64,000 nt of DNA from Limnomonas spitsbergensis (Eukaryota > Chlorophyta > Chlorophyceae > Chlamydomonadales), in contig JAYJMM010000121.1 in the NCBI GenBank assembly GCA_037349105.1, positions 196,001-260,000 on the forward strand, in the 5' to 3' direction. A model generated the notes under the pieces. The model was not told the origin of the DNA. It worked only from the letters and a program-made list of their open reading frames with translations, and searched no databases. Position 1 is the first letter of the stretch. Every line of letters begins with the position of its first letter. The translations under genes were made by a program, and so were the position numbers. Shown piece by piece: positions 62,901 to 64,000 of this stretch.

Positions 62901-64000
62901 AGGGGCAGGGGGGGGGGGGGGCAGGGGCTGGGGCAGATGATGAGGATGGGGATGGGGCAACTGGATTTGGGTTTGCTGGTTTGCTAGGGCTGGGGCTGGG
63001 GCTGGAGCGGGGGCGAGGCCTCTCCCGCCACTTCTACTTGCTTTACACAGGTTTATGTCCTCATTCATTTATTAATTAGCTGTTCAGCCGCACACGCACT
63101 GGCGTCCTTTTCCTTCCCAGGTGGAAGCGGCGTCCACATGCATGCCATCATTGTTGTTTAGGTCTTGGTTGTCTTGTCGTTTCATCCGTGTTACTCCTGC
63201 TGCATTTTAGTTTTCAGACGGAGGCGGCTGTCCCCATTAACGCCATTCATGTTGCTCTAATTGTGGCTGTCTTGCGTTTTCATTCAAACTGCTGCTGCTT
63301 TTCCTGTCTAGACAGAGGAGGGCGTCCCCATGATGAAGGTCCACGGGGGATTCCTGACGGCATACGACAGCGTGAGGGAACAGGTGTGGGGAGGTGTTGG
63401 TTGGGGCTCAGGGTGCAGGGTGTCTGCCTTAATCAATTATGACAAATTATATCACTCTGTCGCAAAGTGTGCTTGCTTTGTGATGCAGCTGCACCTGGTC
63501 CCAGTGAGCCTCAGGCCTCATTCAGGGCAACAAATAAGCACTCTGCCTATAACTGTCCCTAACACAGGTGGTGCGCCTGCCTAGTGGTGAACACTTGGCC
63601 TCGAATGATACAGATTACAACACTCTGTCGCTTGACGCGCAAGTGTGCCTGCTTGGTGATGCAGCTTCAACTGGGCCCAGCCTTTGGCCTCGATCAGGGC
63701 AACAAATAAGCACTCTGTCCTTAACGTAGGTGGTGCGCCTGCTTGACGTGTTGACATCTGATGCTGGCACTGGCTCGTAGCAGCAGGTGGTGTGCCTGCT
63801 TGGTGATGCAGGTATAACTGGGCCCAACCCTGCGCCTCAAGCAGGACAACAAATAACACACTTACCGAAACTGTTCCCAACACAGGTGGTGCGCCTGCTT
63901 GGTGATGCAGGTATAACTGGGCCCAACCCTGCGCCTCAAGCAGGACAACAAATAACACACTTACCGAAACTGTTCCCAACACAGGTGGTGCGCCTGCTTG
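43559..64000 (+). CDS. C2-domain plus class 3 lipase, multi-exon, 3' end beyond window
   Basis: Exons: 43559-43783, 44744-44977, 45277-45309 (donor uncertain), 46307-46392, 46859-46934, 47249-47392, 48927-49068, 50087-50235, 51934-52096, 53748-54619, 55551-55634, 56414-56476, 62036-62170, 63312-63383, then beyond. 826 residues are visible. The protein would bind membranes through its C2 domain and hydrolyse acyl esters. The first 75 residues are rich in Ser, Ala, Arg and Lys and may be an organelle-targeting peptide. C2 is about residues 197-300: GVLVLDVMSATNLKGTE, LSDLHVQLSIG, TLNPKWCQ and VSDKDVFGADSQDLG with Asp271, Asp273, Asp278. Exon 10 is a 290-codon linker with SLLKL repeats, Gln-rich and Lys/Glu-rich parts. 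Lipase motifs: VIAFRGTEQ (749-757, the usual oxyanion strand), WQDLVTDL (760-767), VHGGFLTAYDSV (812-823). The nucleophile GXSXG should follow outside the window. A TAA at 43544 in frame fixes the start. Confidence 0.8.
43784..44070. repeat. degenerate donor-side copies of lipase exon 1
   Basis: The string CAGCAGGTAGGTTTCATCAC at the exon 1 donor recurs in altered form near 43860-43900 and 44041-44075, each with GTAGGT followed by CTGCAGAT/CCTCAGAT. The rest of intron 1 to 44450 is AT-rich with no gene. Confidence 0.6.
44455..44640 (+). repeat. dispersed element B, copy 2 (lipase intron 1)
   Basis: Second copy of the element at 35690-35860; it includes ACTCCGGCCTTTGGCCAGAG, GGTCCCAATCAGGCCTTTGG and GGGCGGCCTGCCGAAGG. 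CCGGCCTTTGGCCAGAGGCC is partly self-complementary. Confidence 0.7.
44978..45215 (+). repeat. donor-derived short repeat after lipase exon 2
   Basis: Units of about 18-24 bp built around GTAGGTTCATACCTGCAC follow directly on the exon 2 donor (CTTGCATGTAGGTAC). Each contains a GTAGGT potential donor. Confidence 0.75.
45322..45795. repeat. 12-bp minisatellite CCTGGCTCCAAC
   Basis: About 39 units, read as (PGSN)n on the plus strand and (EPGL)n on the minus strand. It directly follows the start of lipase exon 3 and stays open in that frame until TGA at 45808, so either it is intronic (donor at 45310) or the exon model is wrong here. No GT occurs inside the repeat. Confidence 0.9.
45830..46110. 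repeat. CTG/GTT-rich imperfect trinucleotide region, lipase intron 3
   Basis: Long stretch of TGCTGCTGTTGCTG-type sequence giving poly-Leu, poly-Ala/Val or poly-Cys in different frames. Treated as intronic low-complexity DNA. Confidence 0.7.
46570..46858. repeat. acceptor-side copies of lipase exon 5
   Basis: Three copies of the exon 5 start (CAGGACGTCCATGACCCAGG TGTATCA) lie near 46574, 46649 and 46751, ahead of the true one at 46859. Spacing is about 75-105 bp. They decay with distance from the exon. Confidence 0.85.
46940..48365. repeat. junction arrays flanking lipase exon 6, with GGCT and GTGGGCTGACTGTTTGG repeats
   Basis: Two decayed copies of the exon 6 start lie at 46948-47015 and 47113-47175. 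After exon 6, four copies of its end plus donor (CTGAACCCCAA..., GTGCCAGAGGATGCTGATGT, GGTGTG) occur in units of about 160 bp from 47475 to 48066, each separated by (GGCT)n. A 17-bp repeat of GTGGGCTGACTGTTTGG (about nine copies) fills 48205-48362. Confidence 0.85.
48510..48926. repeat. acceptor-side copies of lipase exon 7
   Basis: Three copies of the exon 7 start (CAGGTCCATGTGTCTGACAA GGATGTGTTTG) lie near 48520, 48645 and 48820 before the true exon at 48927. They encode the calcium-loop region VSDKDVF of the C2 domain. Copies are separated by ATGTACTG-rich DNA. Confidence 0.85.
49195..49291 (-). repeat. dispersed element A, copy 2 (lipase intron 7)
   Basis: Reverse orientation: AAAGCTACACCCCGTGGGAG ... 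GCAGCGCAGCCTGGGCCGAA GCCACATCCGCGCCG. Preceded by a copy of the exon 7 donor region (GGGTGAGGGTATGGTTGCAG). Confidence 0.8.
49370..50086. repeat. acceptor-side copies of lipase exon 8
   Basis: Three units of about 118 bp at 49370-49745 each carry a CTGATGCCGGCCTGCAGATG-like string and CACCCGCTCTATACCC. Two closer copies (CAGGTCCTCGTGCCGGTGAT at 49894 and CAGGCCCTGGTGCCGGTGAT at 49987) match the true exon start at 50087 better. Poly-C runs separate them. Confidence 0.8.
50236..51400. other. lipase intron 8, first part
   Basis: Contains a loose repeat of the exon 8 end (GCAGTACTTTGTCGCCTCTA-type strings near 50250 and 50515) and a tandem pair of about 78 bp at 51180-51320 (AGGAGCAGGCGGCCTGCAGC, CAAAAGCTTAGGGTCA). 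No gene was recognised. Confidence 0.5.
51400..51933. repeat. acceptor-side copies of lipase exon 9
   Basis: At least four decayed units (near 51470, 51590, 51710 and 51820) share ATGAGCA..TTGGAGATTT, GGGCC..GGCCTGCT and CCTGAATCTGAAGTGACT. They decay with distance from exon 9 at 51934. Confidence 0.8.
52150..53300. repeat. donor-side copies of lipase exon 9
   Basis: About ten or more copies of the exon 9 end (CAGCTGGCTGAGGAGGCACA, AACAGACCAATCAGGTGGGA) follow, with units of 50-130 bp carrying a GTGGGA or GCAGG donor position. 52795-52985 inside the region is a GTACCGTACC-type repeat with abundant self-complementary GTAC. Confidence 0.8.
53493..53592 (+). repeat. 33-bp repeat, three copies
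   Basis: The unit ACACGAGGTATTCTAAAGAG CAAGGGATAAAT repeats three times in lipase intron 9. No relation to an exon edge was seen. Confidence 0.9.
54620..55550. repeat. lipase intron 10: G-rich array, hairpin and exon 11 acceptor copies
   Basis: 54640-54820 has three to four units with GGGACTRGRMAT and GTGTGTGGGG. 54824-54866 is an inverted repeat (CTGGAAGATGCATGGGACTG against its complement with one base missing, loop CCTG). 55148-55204 matches 38893-38947. Copies of the exon 11 start (GATTGCAGGACCTCACTGTC ATGGTCAGGG) lie at 55310 and near 55437, before the true exon at 55551. Confidence 0.75.
55655..56045. repeat. 18-bp repeat and donor copy after lipase exon 11
   Basis: About 13 copies of GGTGGGCATGCCGCATAA (with ACAGGAGGGCATGCCGCA variants) lie at 55670-55915, and a copy of the exon 11 end (CTGACCAACACGCAGGTAGG) at 56000-56020. 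GGGCGT/GGGCAT after GGTAG or GGTG suggests the 18-bp unit grew from the donor region. Confidence 0.8.
56296..56370 (+). repeat. dispersed element A, copy 3 (lipase intron 11)
   Basis: Plus orientation: GGATGTGGCTTCAGCCCAGG, CTGTTTCCTAAACTCCCAGG and CACGGGGCGTAGCTTTC. It ends about 45 bases before the acceptor of exon 12. Confidence 0.8.
56477..56700. repeat. donor-side copies of lipase exon 12
   Basis: GCAGAGGCACAGAACAGGTC at 56499 and CTTCAGAGGCTCAAAGCAGG at 56651, each followed by a GT donor and (second copy) GGTCCGGGTTACGGGC, repeat the exon 12 end and its donor. Confidence 0.75.
56823..62035. repeat. 119-bp acceptor-side array before lipase exon 13, about 44 copies
   Basis: Each unit holds a GTACAG acceptor, the first codons of exon 13 (VKWQDLVTDLNIVPMEFHPT with small changes), then TGA or CGA GGG and a telomere-like AAACCCTATATCCTAAATCA spacer. 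None continues into the rest of exon 13, which follows only the last copy (62036). The block of about 57720-59465 recurs at about 60206-61951 with a shift of 2486 bp. Confidence 0.95.
62240..62515. repeat. donor-side copies of lipase exon 13
   Basis: 62335-62400 repeats the exon 13 end (TTGGATAAGGACCGGGACCT through CCCCCTGAACAGGTTGG). Weaker copies lie near 62258-62300, 62445-62510 and 62740-62815. Confidence 0.85.
62518..62605 (-). repeat. dispersed element A, copy 4 (lipase intron 13)
   Basis: Reverse orientation: GAAAGCTACGCCCCCCATGG ... GCGCAGCCTGGGCCGAAGCC ACATCCGCGCC. Closest to copy 1 in sequence. Confidence 0.8.
62845..63311. repeat. G-rich low-complexity DNA and exon 14 acceptor copies
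   Basis: 62845-63015 is GGGGCAGGGGCTGGGG-type sequence with some quadruplex-like G-runs. Two decayed copies of the exon 14 start (AGGTGGAAGCGGCGTCCAC at 63119 and AGACGGAGGCGGCTGTCCCC at 63215) precede the true exon at 63312, whose first bases are ACAGAGGAGGGCGTCCCC. Confidence 0.7.
63384..64000. repeat. acceptor-side copies of the next lipase exon, running off the window
   Basis: Units of about 100 bp end in CAGGTGGTGCGCCTGCTTGG (63567, 63729, 63785, 63883, 63983). VVRLL is the probable start of the next exon, but which copy is the true one cannot be told because the array crosses the window end. Units also share CAACAAATAAGCACTCTG / CAACAAATAACACACTTACC. Confidence 0.8.

Overview
The window reads as nuclear DNA of a eukaryote with long, repeat-choked introns, most likely a green alga. 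Reasons: there are no bacterial-style operons; two long multi-exon genes have consistent GT-AG introns; a non-LTR retrotransposon carries the full domain set described for the Dualen (RandI) family of Chlamydomonas; and TTTAGGG-like (CCCTAAA) patches are scattered through introns. A prasinophyte of the Cymbomonas type is only a guess.

Layout. 1-1584: no convincing gene apart from a possible 3' end of an upstream gene. 1585-13784: a Dualen-like retrotransposon with one uninterrupted reading frame of about 4,000 codons (protease, APE endonuclease, reverse transcriptase, RNase H, zinc motif and restriction-like endonuclease). 14382-36230: an 18-exon gene that I assembled exon by exon. It encodes a 943-residue, probably myristoylated and palmitoylated TKL-type protein kinase. 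36231-43558: intergenic DNA with repeats of the kinase 3' end, two decayed LINE fragments on the minus strand, a broken zinc-motif ORF interrupted by a perfect 66-bp palindrome, and an LTR-like promoter. 43559 to beyond 64000: a second multi-exon gene encoding a C2 domain followed by a class 3 (alpha/beta hydrolase) lipase domain. Its catalytic serine lies beyond the window.

The most striking property is shared by both genes. Almost every exon is flanked by tandem copies of its own edge. Copies of the exon start plus 3' splice site are stacked upstream of the true exon, and copies of the exon end plus 5' splice site are stacked downstream. Copy numbers run from one or two to about 44. Several of the minisatellites (23-bp, 24-bp, 30-bp, 119-bp and 124-bp units) are recognisably made from exon-intron junctions. 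In each case the copy nearest the exon body joins in phase with its neighbours, and that is how the gene models were chosen. All exon phases of the kinase gene agree from start to stop; in the lipase gene only the donor of exon 3 is doubtful.

Functional links between the kinase and the lipase are not shown by the sequence. Both could act at membranes (acylated kinase, C2-domain lipase), but that is inference from domain type only. All calls were made by eye; no database search was run.
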